This document shows, in pieces, positions 50,518-61,739 of a stretch of DNA of 64,000 nt. How positions within the stretch are numbered: the stretch's first letter is position 1; every line of letters begins with the position of its first letter. The translations under genes and the position numbers were made by a program. The notes beneath the pieces were generated by a model. That model had not been told where the DNA came from. It did not search any database and saw only the letters and a list, made by a program, of their open reading frames with translations. Source of the DNA: Sanderia malayensis (lineage: Eukaryota > Cnidaria > Scyphozoa > Semaeostomeae > Pelagiidae); assembly GCA_013076295.1 (NCBI GenBank), contig RQOL01000861.1:4092001-4156000 (forward strand), written 5' to 3'.

Positions 50518-53500
50518 ATGTCTCTTTATTTGTTGTTGTTGGTCTGTTGCCTTTGTGCTACAGAAGGTAAGAAATCAAAGCCATACAAAACTCTTTATAA
50601 CGTTGTCTACGTAATTGGTAATGATCGATCAAATTTCATATGTTTTAAAGCGTTCAGTGCTAACATCAAAGTTCCCAAAGAGAAGTGTACTAACACTTGT
50701 AGCTAGTACAACACAATGGCCTAATATAAAATGAGGTTCTTGTCGTCTCCATTCCTTTAGGTTCGTCACAACTTGCCAAAAAGCAATACGTCAACCTTGG
50801 AGACTCATTTAACTATGGAGGTGAAGATTCAGGAATTGAGGACGGATTCTCTAGGGGCCTCAGCGACAACGCCCTGGGGAGCGACATAGGGGCACCCAGC
50901 AGTCAAATGCACATCACAGAAAACAACCAAGGAGGACTCAGTCTTGGAGACGATGCCAACGATGGATTAGGTGGACTTGGCAGTCTGCTGGGAGCTGGAG
51001 GAAACATTGTCAGCTCGCTTTCCAACATGAACTCTTTGGGAAGCCTCGGCGGAAGCGAGGACTTGGGACTCGGAGGAGATTCGAGTGAAGGAATGTTCGG
51101 TAAGAATAGTGCAAGCTTGGACGCTCTGGCAGCGGGAAAAGACCTTTATACTAGCAACAATCAGTTGACAAACGGGCTGGGTAGTAATGAAAAATCGGAA
51201 GACAATGCAGATGCTAGCAGTTTGCTTGCAGCGTTTGGCCTAGGCGGCGGCAAGTCGGACAGTAAGGCAGATACGACGACAAGCAATAGTGCATTGGAAA
51301 GTTTGGCCGGCGGCCTGCAAGGCGACAAGCAACAATCGCTTTTGTCGCTGTTGAATCTCGGCAAATCATCGTCGTCCGAGAATAGCCAAACTAAGGGAGA
51401 TCTTGCCGGACAGTCGACGTCAGATGAAGGTCTAAATTCTAACGATAATTTTAACCTGGATGCTGGCAACAGTAACGGTGCTGAGAACTCTGTTAACCTG
51501 GGGGATTCCATGCTGACCGGAGCAACGAACACGGATCTGCTCGGATTGAGTAAAAGCGACCTGTCCACCCTGCTTGGCGGGTCATCAGCTCTGGAGAGTT
51601 CTTCGCCCAGTTCAAGTCCTTCGAGTCCAAGTTCGAATCTAGTAAGTGCGTTGAAAAACATAAAAACTGGCAGCGATGGAGTCAATGATGGATCTCTTGC
51701 CATATTGCAGAAACTTTTGAGTGGATCCACAAAACAAGGAGATGACAGACAAGGCATTGGAGAGTTTGGAGGTATGTGTAAGGCTCTCTATTAGTCTAAT
51801 CCAACAAAAGTGTAAAACCTGTCGGCAATCAACACTGGAACCTGATTGGCACATTAGTCCACTAAGCAGACCAATAAAAGAAGCTCCATTGTCAGCAAAC
51901 AATAACAGATTCACGACAAGCTTCTTATCTGCCAAAAATAGATCGGAAATAACTTATTCTCTGGCAACAATAAGGCTGAGTGGTAGTTTTGGATACAGGT
52001 CTCAGGTCCCAGTCTCGGGTCTTAGTCTCAGGTCCCAGTTGCGGGCACTCAGAGTGAAGGTTCTATAGATTAACTGGAATTGACGATTTCCTGTTTCGTT
52101 CTCTAGGTGAAGGCAGCCTTTCCAATGAGCTGAACCAGTTGGACATGACCGACGACAAGTTGGAAAAGATGTTAGGTAATGCTAAGACAGGCGGAGAAGG
52201 TAATGGGGGTGGAGGAGACAACGAGGAGACAGGTGACAGTGTAAGTTGGAATAGTATATATGTCGCATAAATTGATAGTAGGCGAGGTAGTGGAAGGGAA
52301 AGTGAAATGATTTATGACATAAGTCAACAGACATGAGATATACTGCTGCGATGATAATTATGACACTTCGCTTCCAGGCATCAATGGACTCGCAACCAGC
52401 CCCTGAGGAGCAGCCAACAAAGGGATACCACCAACATGGTATGGATCCACAAATGTCACAGCTGCTCAGCATGGGTATGAATGGCATGGGTGGCATGGGA
52501 GGCATGGGTAGCATAAACGACATGGGTGGCATGAACAGTATGACAAACATGGGTGGCATGGGTGGTGGCATGGGCGGTGGCATGGGTGGTGGCATGGGTG
52601 GTGGAATGGGAAATGGAATGCCTGGAGGAATGGATAGTTACGGAGGCAGCATGATGGGGCACAGTGGCATGCACATAAAACCAGGTGTTACCGTACATGC
52701 ACACGCGAGTGACAAGCCGGGACACTCTCAACCGATCTCCCCAGCCGAAGCATCAAAAACTGCCAAAGCCCTGCAGAAACAACAAGAGCAAAGCCACCAT
52801 GAAAAACTCAAAAGGCTGAAACAGAGGCTCAACCTTCTGCAGAACAAATTGACAGAGCTGGAAGAAGAACAGTCGAAAAAATCGCACAATGTGAACAGTC
52901 CGGCTGCGAAGAGAAAAGACGCGATCAAGAAACTGCTCATTAAGAATCTCAAACTAGCTGCCTTGATAGCAACGAAAGAGATACAATTGGAAGAAGAAAA
53001 AAGCTGTGAGTATCATGAGCTCATTCTTTCCAAATCACACAGTAACACGCGAATGAAGAGCTTTTGTCAATACCCTCAACGTGTTCCTATCACTCTTCCA
53101 TATAGTCGTTGAGAGTCGCTGAGGGTCGCTTAAACGATTAAAAATCACACAGAGACATTGTCCAAAGTTGATTTTAATCCTTTCAGCGACCCTCAACGAC
53201 TATATGGAAACCAGGCTTAAAACCTATCATGCCCCCCCCCCCCACCAAGTTCACCGATAACAAGCAGCTCAGCTGAGAAAATCCATTTTGTCTCCGTAGC
53301 ATTTGCCGGAAAGAAGAAAGAAGCAGACGACATGGGTCTGATTGACATACCAACAAGCCACAAAGAGACAAAAGACGACAGTGACATATCAGCGTTCTCA
53401 ACGGCGACCAAAGCAACACCACTGACGGATCTGAGTAGAAAGGCCGAAGAAGAAGTGAATCATTTGACAAGTTCGAAGAATGCGAAGCCAAACAAGAAAG

Positions 53501-54556
53501 GAAACGTAGCACCTGGGGATGAAGCTGCGAAGGCAAAGACCAATGCGACATTACTCAAACAGATCAACGCAACCCTCGCCAAACTGAACAAGGAATCGGC
53601 AACGAACTTAACAGTATCACCAAAAGCTTATAGAAGACTCGTGCAAAGAATAACTCAAATGTCACCGAAGAAATCCGAGGCGGTGCAAGAAGCAGGTACG
53701 ATGTCCATGACCTTAGCTGCGGCATACCTGTACTTTGATCAAACCTTTGCATAATGTGTCTATATCAGATTACAAAATGTCTGCTCTGTTATTATAATAC
53801 ATTTTTGATTCATTTCAGCCCTGTCTTCACTGTACAAAGCACTGATGAAACCGAAAAAAAAGAGCTCCACAGGTAAGCCATATTGTAAAACCCCGATGAT
53901 TCGAACCCGTGATAACTCAAACCTCAGACAACTAAATGGTTTCAGTCAGCCAAGGTTCGAGTTATCTAGGGTTAGAAAGTACTGACGAAACCTTCAACGG
54001 GAATCCAAATTGATTGTAGATCGACCCTTGAAGGTTCAAATGATCGAGATTTTAATATATATATATACTTATAACATGATGTACTACATTTAATGGTCGA
54101 TTTTTATCTTTTTTATGCTAGGAAAAAGCAACAAGTTGGCAATAAGTAAGTGACATTGTAGTATACCGATTTGAAGCCCTGATGACATTTAACACATTCG
54201 AATTTTTAGAGATAAAGGACCTATTTAATTGTGAAATATTTGTGTTAAGTTTGTTAATCATAGAATACACAAATGTGGGCTGTTATAAAGACAAAGAGAA
54301 ACGCCTGCTCTCGAGTCTAGAAAGTTCCTTCAAATCACCGTTGGACAAGAACTACACAACCAGACTGAACGCTCTGTATAAATGCGCGCGAATTGCAAAG
54401 CTAAAAGGATACCCGGGCTTTGCTATAGAAAATGGCGGACAATGTTTTGGAGGCAAAGGTATACTCAAGAAATACAAAGAGTACGGGCAGAGTTTGGCGT
54501 GCAATAAAAATGGAAAAGGCGGACCGTGGTCATTGAACGTGTATAAGCTATTGTAG
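50518..54556 (+). CDS. Secreted Gly/Ser/Met-rich scaffold protein with C-terminal GCYKD module
   Basis: Eight exons: 50518-50566, 50761-51771, 52107-52240, 52378-53005, 53300-53695, 53819-53872, 54122-54145 (24 bp), 54264-54556; 862 aa. All junctions are phase 1 except 52240/52378 (phase 0). Order of parts: signal peptide (1-17); a Gly/Ser/Leu/Asn/Asp-rich silk-like region (GLGGLGSLLGAGG); Met-Gly repeats (GGMGGGM, about 420-470); a Lys/Glu/Leu coiled coil (LKRLKQRLNLLQNKLTELEEE, about 525-555); a Lys/Ala-rich region; and a four-Cys module from NVGCYKD to GGPWSLNVYKL (about 767-862). I associate that module with extracellular proteins of cnidarians and other invertebrates. For the last exon an acceptor at 54209 is also in phase and would add 18 residues. 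AATAAA at 54788. Whole-protein family not recognised. Confidence 0.8.
53096..53209. mobile_element. 114-bp inverted-repeat element in an intron
   Basis: The left end ttccatatagtcgttgag and the right end ctcaacgactatatggaa are reverse complements, with further pairing inward (ctgagggtcgct with agcgaccctca, and gattaaaa with ttttaatc). It lies in an intron of the Gly/Met-rich gene, 90 bp after the donor at 53006. The flank just outside (ctcaacgtgttcctat) resembles the end sequence, hinting at an older copy. Confidence 0.75.
53886..54056. mobile_element. Degraded TA-flanked MITE in an intron
   Basis: The left end aaaccccgatgattcgaacc and the right end ggttcaaatgatcgagattt are imperfect reverse complements, with TTCGAA-type motifs like those of the element at 25770. 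It occupies most of the intron between the 54-bp and 24-bp exons of the Gly/Met-rich gene. Confidence 0.6.
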
Positions 54557-55136
54557 ATATGTACGATAGTAAAAGATGCATGCGTGTATGCGCGATAAGC
54601 GTGAAAAGGCAGTAGAAAAAAACGTGCATAAGCCGTGTCAACAAGACTCAAGACCCGCACCGCGTGGGCATGTTTGCGAATACCGCGCGGTAAAAGCAAG
54701 AAAATACTGCCTTAAACACATAACAGAGGCTCTTAATATTTAAGACATAAATTATGCAATAATGTTTTTATCGATTTAGTAAAGAAGAATAAAAAACTTG
54801 TAGTGATTTCACTTCGATTGCACTGCAGTATAACAAATCTTAATGGAATATAAATGTTTGTCTAATTAGAGATTAATGAAATTGTAAAAAATACTAGAAC
54901 AGCTATGTTACATATTAGGATATTTTGACAATTCCATGGCTTGAAGAGTATTTATTGTCAAATTTGTCCTATTTTCTCTCGAGCAATGACACCTAATTAG
55001 AAAAATTCGTGTAAGTAGCCAACATAAAATATACACATGCAATTACAGTATAGCCAACACAACACTTATATACACAAACTGCATGGCAAATCAAACACAT
55101 AATACAAGTATGCAATAACTGCATCAACTGAGAAAG
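54557..55136. other. Convergent intergenic region
   Basis: This gap lies between the ends of the Gly/Met-rich gene (+) and the SGNH gene (-). It contains AATAAA at 54788-54793, about 230 bp after the first stop, and one CCGCGCGG octamer at 54683. No coding signal. Confidence 0.5.
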
Positions 55137-56591
55137 TCAAAGCACACCAATGGCACATACGACGAACCCGTTCTTCAAAGACAAAACATTGACAACATGC
55201 TTTCCAGGCTGTATGTTCGTGGAGATTTCTGTCAGCAACGTACCCATGTGATAATTTTCCGTATTTATGAGCACAGGGGTCTGATGATCAAGCCAAACCT
55301 GCGCCGACCCGCTGGTCGCATGCGAGACGAGGACCATGCGCGAGAAAAAGCGCGGGAGATGCACGAGAAATTGAATCAGTTGCTCTGAAACGTGCGTCTG
55401 CATGCCACCGAATTTATCCTCCCTAATTTTGAATTGTTTGAAAATGTTGAATTTGTAGTCATCTTGCCTGGTGACAACACAACTGAGGCTGTTATTCAGC
55501 TCCTGGTTAATATTACTTTGCAGATAGGTAAAACAAAGTGGCTGACCATTTATCGTATCTGGATACAAAACTGGTGGCAATGTGAATGCAGCATTGTCTA
55601 CGAGGTCGCCAAACGATTCATCGGTCGTAGCCAGTCCCGCGGGACCTCGCAACACGCGCAAAAATGCGTTTCGTAGGTAGTTGATGACAATAAAAGCCAT
55701 CTGTGCATGCCCAAGAATACTCGGATGAAAATGATCTGTCGCAAAAGTGGCGTTGAAACCAAAATTTATATCGTGCAGCTGGATGTAATCGCAAACGTAG
55801 TTTCTCCAACTCAATGACGTAATGTTATAATGCCTGGCCACATCGAGTTCGCCTGAGTCTTCGTAATTCGGGCAGTTTTTCGACCCAGCGTCAGCACCGC
55901 GAAAAAAATTCAAGAACAGCAACGCGGGCCTAGATGAACGTCGCAGGGCATTGCGCGTGAATTGTTCCAACGGTTCGCCTGGGTTAAACGGTTTATCTGC
56001 ATAGCGATTGTAGTCATTGGCAGACAGCTCCCAAATGAGCAGCTCTGGCATGGAAGTTTCGCCAACATGACTATCTAAACAATATGAAAAATAGTCAGTA
56101 CCTATGCCACCGAGACTAACACTGTTGATCTCCATTACAGAGCCAGTTATATCTTTGAACATGGTATTCCACCATCCAGCAATGGCATTAAAATATATCC
56201 ACGAACCAACGCTACCTTCTTCAATAAACGGTGCTCCCCTAGAGATCGACCCTCCCACTACAATCATCGAGATCTTTTGACCACGTAGGCCATGGACTAA
56301 CAAGCGTTGTAGCCGTGACTCGTCGCCAAGATTTGCTACGGATTTCTGCACGAGCTGTACACTCGCACCGAGCTGCGCAGGCGACGCATAACGGTCTTTA
56401 TACGTCCAAAATGTCGTGAAGTCGAAGTTAAGGTATTCCTTTATGTAAAACAACTTCTGTTGAAACAAGGCCTGCTCTGATCCCACAGAAATGCGGTTTA
56501 ACATCGCCAAAAAACCAACTGTGAATAGGAAGCGCCACATGTGGCAGGGCAGAACAGAACACATCGCATAAGAAATCTGTCTACCGTGCAT
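55137..56591 (-). CDS. SGNH/GDSL-fold hydrolase, secreted or membrane-anchored
   Basis: Single coding exon of 484 aa. The N-terminus has a hydrophobic segment (MWRFLFTVGFLAML, residues 18-31) that acts as signal or anchor. The SGNH blocks are complete: GGSIS (113-117, nucleophile Ser115), SLGGIGTDY (block II Gly about 161-164), LSANDYN (block III Asn192) and DHFHP (Asp286, His289). This supports an active esterase, acetylesterase or acyltransferase, and the substrate is unknown. About 190 residues follow the catalytic His, enough for an extra beta-type domain that I cannot name. It is unlike the second SGNH protein at 58602 except in catalytic motifs. Position among secreted low-complexity genes suggests work on extracellular glycans (inference). 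Confidence 0.82.
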   Translation of the reverse strand: MHGRQISYAMCSVLPCHMWRFLFTVGFLAMLNRISVGSEQALFQQKLFYIKEYLNFDFTTFWTYKDRYASPAQLGASVQLVQKSVANLGDESRLQRLLVHGLRGQKISMIVVGGSISRGAPFIEEGSVGSWIYFNAIAGWWNTMFKDITGSVMEINSVSLGGIGTDYFSYCLDSHVGETSMPELLIWELSANDYNRYADKPFNPGEPLEQFTRNALRRSSRPALLFLNFFRGADAGSKNCPNYEDSGELDVARHYNITSLSWRNYVCDYIQLHDINFGFNATFATDHFHPSILGHAQMAFIVINYLRNAFLRVLRGPAGLATTDESFGDLVDNAAFTLPPVLYPDTINGQPLCFTYLQSNINQELNNSLSCVVTRQDDYKFNIFKQFKIREDKFGGMQTHVSEQLIQFLVHLPRFFSRMVLVSHATSGSAQVWLDHQTPVLINTENYHMGTLLTEISTNIQPGKHVVNVLSLKNGFVVCAIGVL

Positions 56592-58601
56592 ATGCGTCCA
56601 TGTATTTCTGATTTAGGAACTGTCTGACGAATACTCCTGCACGAGACTCGGGGCTACAGAGAAGTAGTCTCTTCTTTTATGTATTTCAACTCTATGTATA
56701 TTTGTATAATTGCAAGCATTTCATCATCATCTGCTCTCCACACTTTAACAGCCAAACTAACTAACTACCTGTTTGTCCAGCCGAATCGATACAGCGCTTG
56801 AATAGACATTACCAAAGCCCCCGTGTGCTCCGTCGTTGTGCGATAGATATTGAAGTGGAATCAAAATTTCCCCGGGTGTTCAATGTAATTCACAAACAAA
56901 AGCAGGCAGGAAAAACAGTTCTTGAAACAAATTAGATACAGCAAACGTATCCGAAGAAGAGAGAAAAATATGCCTGTTAAACTGTTAGCAAACTCATATG
57001 TGTGGTGAACTGTCATGAAACAAAAGCAGAAGCAATTAAAGAGTCCTGGTCGCATCTACTGAGCACAAAGAAGAAGAATGATGAAACAATAAATGAACAA
57101 TAATGCAATGTTGTATGTACATAGCATTGCATTATTGCATACATATACGAGTTTATACGAGTTATATATTATAGATATATCATCAATAGAGGTATGGTAA
57201 ATGTCTGCAGTAATCAATAAAGGTAGTTACGACCTCGTTGGAGAGGGCAGAGGTCAGGATTGCTTTTATTTTAGGTGGAGCCCCCCAGAACTTTTTCAAA
57301 AATGAGATTTTAGCTGCATTCTCGTCCCTGATCCATCTTTCAAAACGTACAGTATATGTAGTCAACTAACAAAACTGTTGCTCGAAGCTTGCTGCTATTT
57401 GCAATGCATGCACTACAGAACGTCAATTTATCACTAGGGGCTCATTCGAGGGGGGCCAATTCGAAGGTGGGGGCTTGCTCGAGGATTTACAGACCTCTGA
57501 AGGCTTATCACAGTAAACATGATGAGGAATAATGCTTGTATGGCGACGTTGAACAGGTTGTTCGCTTGCCACCTATCAACCTATTCCACGAACCGTGCAT
57601 TTGCAAAGCACATGAAATCACATGCTTGACTGAGCAACCAACCAGCGCTCAGCGACGGCTGTAGGTTTTCGTGATAACAGTGAGCCCAGAATCATAATCA
57701 AGGAGATTGATTTTACTAGCCGCCATCGACTGGTAATCACGAATTCGTGTTGTTAAACACTGCTTCAAAATCAGCCTTGAAGCCCCACAACAATTACGGT
57801 AAAACGAGTGATTGATACGATACAACGATTGGCAAGGTATGTGCGGATTTTAACTCTAAGTTGGACTGAGGAAAGTAGCTGAATATCAGTGTATATATTA
57901 GCTATATATGCGACCCGGATTAGGTCAGTAGATGGGTTCAAGGGGAAAAAGTCACTTCACCAGATTCAGCCTCCAGTTACCTAAACTAAAACGGAGGAGA
58001 TATTATAGAAAAAATTACATATTACGATGAAGCTGTTAGAAGCAAAAATTGATAGTATGCTCATCCCCATTCTTCGAATGCAGTACAAAATTTCATAAGC
58101 AGAACTCGAAAGTTAAAAAAGAAAATAATAGGACCAACTGGTACTGCTTTCCTGTAAAGAAACCTAGCTCTTGGCCTAGCTCCTTAAATTTCTTAGTTTT
58201 CGACCTCTGACAAACACATTACGATCACATGAGGTCCAAAAGTATGAAACGTTTAAATACTTCGGCCTTCAAAACGTAATGATATTGCATAAAACTGTTT
58301 CTAGAGACAACAATGTCTTGGGGGAAGAGGGGAATGAAGGATACGAATTTTGCAAAATTCGCCAGTGTCCCAGGATTTTTGTCCCTCATTGTAGGTTCCC
58401 AATAGAGTGGCCTTTATAAACAAATGTGAGCCGCCAATGTAAGTCCTTAGTCGCAGACCTTGCTAGCTTGACAAAATATAAGCCCGAGATCAAACCGTAT
58501 AGTTAACCAGTGAAAGACAGTTTCAATTGCGTTTGCTCACACTGCTGTTGCTTATGCTCACGCCATGTCTGTGCATGTTTGCAGGAAAAAAAGACAGCTA
58601 G
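56592..58601. promoter_or_regulatory. Divergent intergenic region with repeat fragments
   Basis: Two kb between two SGNH genes reading away from each other. It holds an inverted copy of the TTTCTTATAAAATA-type repeat (58157-58202) and a fragment like the end of the 21327 element (58368-58393). An acceptor-like tgtttgcag at about 58576-58584, just before the ATG at 58602, suggests a 5' UTR intron for the right gene. No TATA box is convincing. Confidence 0.4.
58157..58202 (-). repeat. Third copy of the TAGGTTTCTTATAAAATA repeat, inverted
   Basis: aagaaacctagctcttggcc followed by tagctccttaaatttcttag is the reverse complement of the copies at 6630 and 13265, with more changes. Confidence 0.6.
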
Positions 58602-59936
58602 ATGAAACACTTCGCATGCATAACAATCACATTAGCAATCCTTATACTCATCTACATGCATCGACTCATACACGACATGCTACCATCGCACTATTATAGA
58701 AACATAACCCGACCCAACCCACGACAGACATACCAGCTACAGATATACCACGGAAGCATGACAGCAACAGAGCCTCTACTGCGCACCTCCTTCCCAGCGC
58801 CCAAGCTTCACACACCGTGCAAGAACATCCTCAAAGCTCTGCCGCAAGGTGAGTGGAAACAAAGAGAAAACGTCACGTACAAGGACATCGTAGCCTACAG
58901 TAAAGTTGTCATGAAAATGAGACTGCAAAAAGGCTGGCCACCGTTGCTGTATCATGGAGACATGCGTTGTGGAGCTAAGTATCCATTGCCAAGACTAGTG
59001 CATACAAACAACACTCAGAGATACCACTTGGATATTCCATCACAGTGTGATTTACAGAGCGAAGCACCGTGTTGTAGAGATGACATTGGCTGGTGCGGCA
59101 AAGGAGATGAATATTGTCGATGTCCAATGTGTACCGACTATCGTACGTTTGTTCCCGCGGAGCTAGCCACGTGGAAAACGTCAAACGGTTGTGATATACC
59201 GAAAATCACTACGAAAGAAGCTTGCAACGAGTTGAGCAGTCGTTTCTCGTCGGCGACATTTCTCGGAGACTCGCTCGTACGTCATTTGTTTACGGCACTG
59301 ATGATCTTGTTGACAGACAACGTGAAAAGTGGAGGCCTGCGCACTGACTTGAATGCTAAGTATACGGAACTCTGCGGAGGAGAGAGCCAGTTTGTGGACA
59401 GCGCGTGTCACAACAAACTGGCAATCACGTGGAATGACGTAGCCAGTCACGTGGACTACTGCTCGCATTTAAAGCAGAACCAGCGACCAGTGATATCTTT
59501 CGAGCAAACGCACAGCGTGAAACAAGCAGAACTGGCAATACAAAGGATAAAACAAAGACTACGTGAACCACAGCCTCTCATCGTATTAGGCATCGGCGTA
59601 CACGATAGTTTCAATCATACAAAAATAATTGACGAGTTTCTATCGCCAATTGTTCAGCTGAAGAAAGTCATGCGCAATAATAATGCAGAATTTGTGTGGC
59701 TGAGCACACACTCTGCCGGACCCTTGAAACCAACGGAATTCAGAGAGAGCCAGGGTAATGCCAAAATCAAGCTATTCAATGCAGCAATGAAAGAGTTTTG
59801 CAGCAGGAACGATATTCATATCATGGACACGTTCAATTTAACAACTGGAATTCACAGCTTCGATGGCACGCATTATGGATTTGAAATTAATCGATTGAAG
59901 GTGCAATTATTACTGAATGGGTTGAGAGAGCAATGA
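58602..59936 (+). CDS. SGNH-type (PC-esterase/NXPE-like) protein with signal anchor
   Basis: Single coding exon of 444 aa. Residues 5-20 (ACITITLAILILIYMH) form a signal anchor, so a type II Golgi or cell-surface protein is likely. Motifs in order: a Cys-rich stretch (CCRDDIGWCGKGDEYCRCPMC, split over about 157-177), LGDSLVRH (221-228, nucleophile Ser224), VLGIGVHD (328-335) and FDGTHYG (420-426, Asp421 and His424). GDS followed by a late DGxH is the pattern of the PC-esterase group that includes polysaccharide O-acyltransferases and NXPE/CASD1-type proteins. Acyl donor and target are unknown. AATAAA at 60145-60150. It reads away from the other SGNH gene; low similarity outside motifs argues against a recent duplication. 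Confidence 0.82.
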   Translation: MKHFACITITLAILILIYMHRLIHDMLPSHYYRNITRPNPRQTYQLQIYHGSMTATEPLLRTSFPAPKLHTPCKNILKALPQGEWKQRENVTYKDIVAYSKVVMKMRLQKGWPPLLYHGDMRCGAKYPLPRLVHTNNTQRYHLDIPSQCDLQSEAPCCRDDIGWCGKGDEYCRCPMCTDYRTFVPAELATWKTSNGCDIPKITTKEACNELSSRFSSATFLGDSLVRHLFTALMILLTDNVKSGGLRTDLNAKYTELCGGESQFVDSACHNKLAITWNDVASHVDYCSHLKQNQRPVISFEQTHSVKQAELAIQRIKQRLREPQPLIVLGIGVHDSFNHTKIIDEFLSPIVQLKKVMRNNNAEFVWLSTHSAGPLKPTEFRESQGNAKIKLFNAAMKEFCSRNDIHIMDTFNLTTGIHSFDGTHYGFEINRLKVQLLLNGLREQ

Positions 59937-61739
59937 TACATACATGGTTTTTATAAGAAAGTCGTCTTTTTTTGGCTTTGTCAAAAAGTTAAGAATACCC
60001 AGTACTGGATTTTTCAGCTTTAAGAAAACAATTTAGTTAAGGATTTTAAATGCAAAATTTGCTAAAGTAAAACATAACTTTATTGAACATCCTGAAAACG
60101 TGAAGTTGCTAAGAATACGGGGGGTCCAAAAACTTTTCTTATAAAATAAAATTTGTGTATATGGTAATGGCAATTAATTTTAATTTTTATATGAGTAATT
60201 TTTATAAAGATTAATCAATATATTTGGCAGCTACATGCTCATAAAGATTTGAGACAAATATCGCAAATACCGACTTATTGTTTCGCTCGGCATGGCAATT
60301 CAATTGAGAACAGTGACACACCCCTCTTTTTGTTTGCAACAACCACGCCACGCAGCGAGTTCACTTGTTTAAAACCTTCGATATCTACAACATGCCATTA
60401 CACATCATCCAAAAAGTAAACAAGTCTTAGACTTTTCTATTTCTTAATCTTGCTATCAGCCAGTTAAATGGATAGTGCCAGTATTTATAACTTTAAGAAG
60501 ATGTGCCCACTGCAACTATGTGCTGCTAAGAATGGCCTAAATCACACCATGACGCCTTGGCAAAACAAACTTTGCATGGTCAGTAATTTGCAAATTAAAA
60601 ACAACAGAAAATTGACAATTTAACTCACCCAGGCTTGTAGCTTTGTTCTTTAATTCCGTTTCATTGCATAAAGAAGAAAATTGGTAAGATTTAGCTACAA
60701 GAGCTGCAATAACAGTGTTTCCTTGGGCAATCCAAATGTTCCTGCAAGCCTTGTTTCGATGATTTCATGTTTGAAAACGAGGACAACAAACATTTTGTTT
60801 GACACAACAGACAAGGAGGGTGGGAGGAACACGAAGGGCAGTAGGATTTTCGAAGGAAAAATTCAAGATATCTGGAAAAATAAAAATAAATTCGAAAAGC
60901 CAAATAAATATTACAAATATAGAGGTCATTGGCAACATATTTCAGTAATTATCGAAAAGAATAGAGCGAGCGTAGTGGAGAAACGGTGTTTACAAAACTT
61001 TGTAATAAAAAAAATTCGATATGAAGCGGTAAAAAAGCAAACTCAGTGTTACAGTCGAAGTTAAAAATATAAACATAAATGAATATAATTACATTTGTAT
61101 ATTAAAGTTATAAAATTAAAATATAAATAACCTGGTAATATTTATATGTAGCATACGTTATTAAATATATTTATTGTTATTTTTTATTAATCATTTCATT
61201 GTACTGGAATTAACACATTGCAGAAAACAATGTAAAATTGCTGTGAAAATTCATGAACTAATTAAATGGCCAGCAAACCGTTCTAAAAATTACAGTTCTT
61301 TAGAAGCATAGCTTGCTCCGGTGATCCGTTTACATGTACCTGCGGTAGTTACCTTCAACGAAATTGCTTGCATTCTCAAAAAAACGTTTGGATACCATAT
61401 CTCGGTGATCAGTTCAGAAAAGAAGACGATTTCTAAAGGCTGCTGTCAACAATTGAAGCTACACAAGGGTAAATTATAAATTCTAATATATTGAATCCTG
61501 TATTTTGAAAATTACCTAGAGTACAGCATCGAGAAATGTTGTTTAGTAAACAAAAAACAAAATTGTAAACAAAACTTCACACACGTACACGAAATAGTTG
61601 AAGCATTTAATACAATTTTATCGATAGCTAATATATATCCAAATAATAGCTTCATTTTGAAACACACATTGTGTCTGTTTGAATGATGGCATTTTTATTA
61701 CATTGTCTAACCATTGCTTTGCAGAAAAGTGACTCCAAA
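59937..61739. other. Intergenic region, no supported gene
   Basis: Very AT-rich, especially 61060-61200. A plus frame at 60681-61064 (127 codons from a non-ATG start) is Lys/Asn-rich without domain, signal peptide or clear splice partner, and I leave it uncalled. Confidence 0.5.

Noticed and set aside
60681..61064. 127-codon Lys/Asn-rich plus-strand frame
   Set aside because: It starts at a non-ATG codon and shows only the composition expected of AT-rich DNA.
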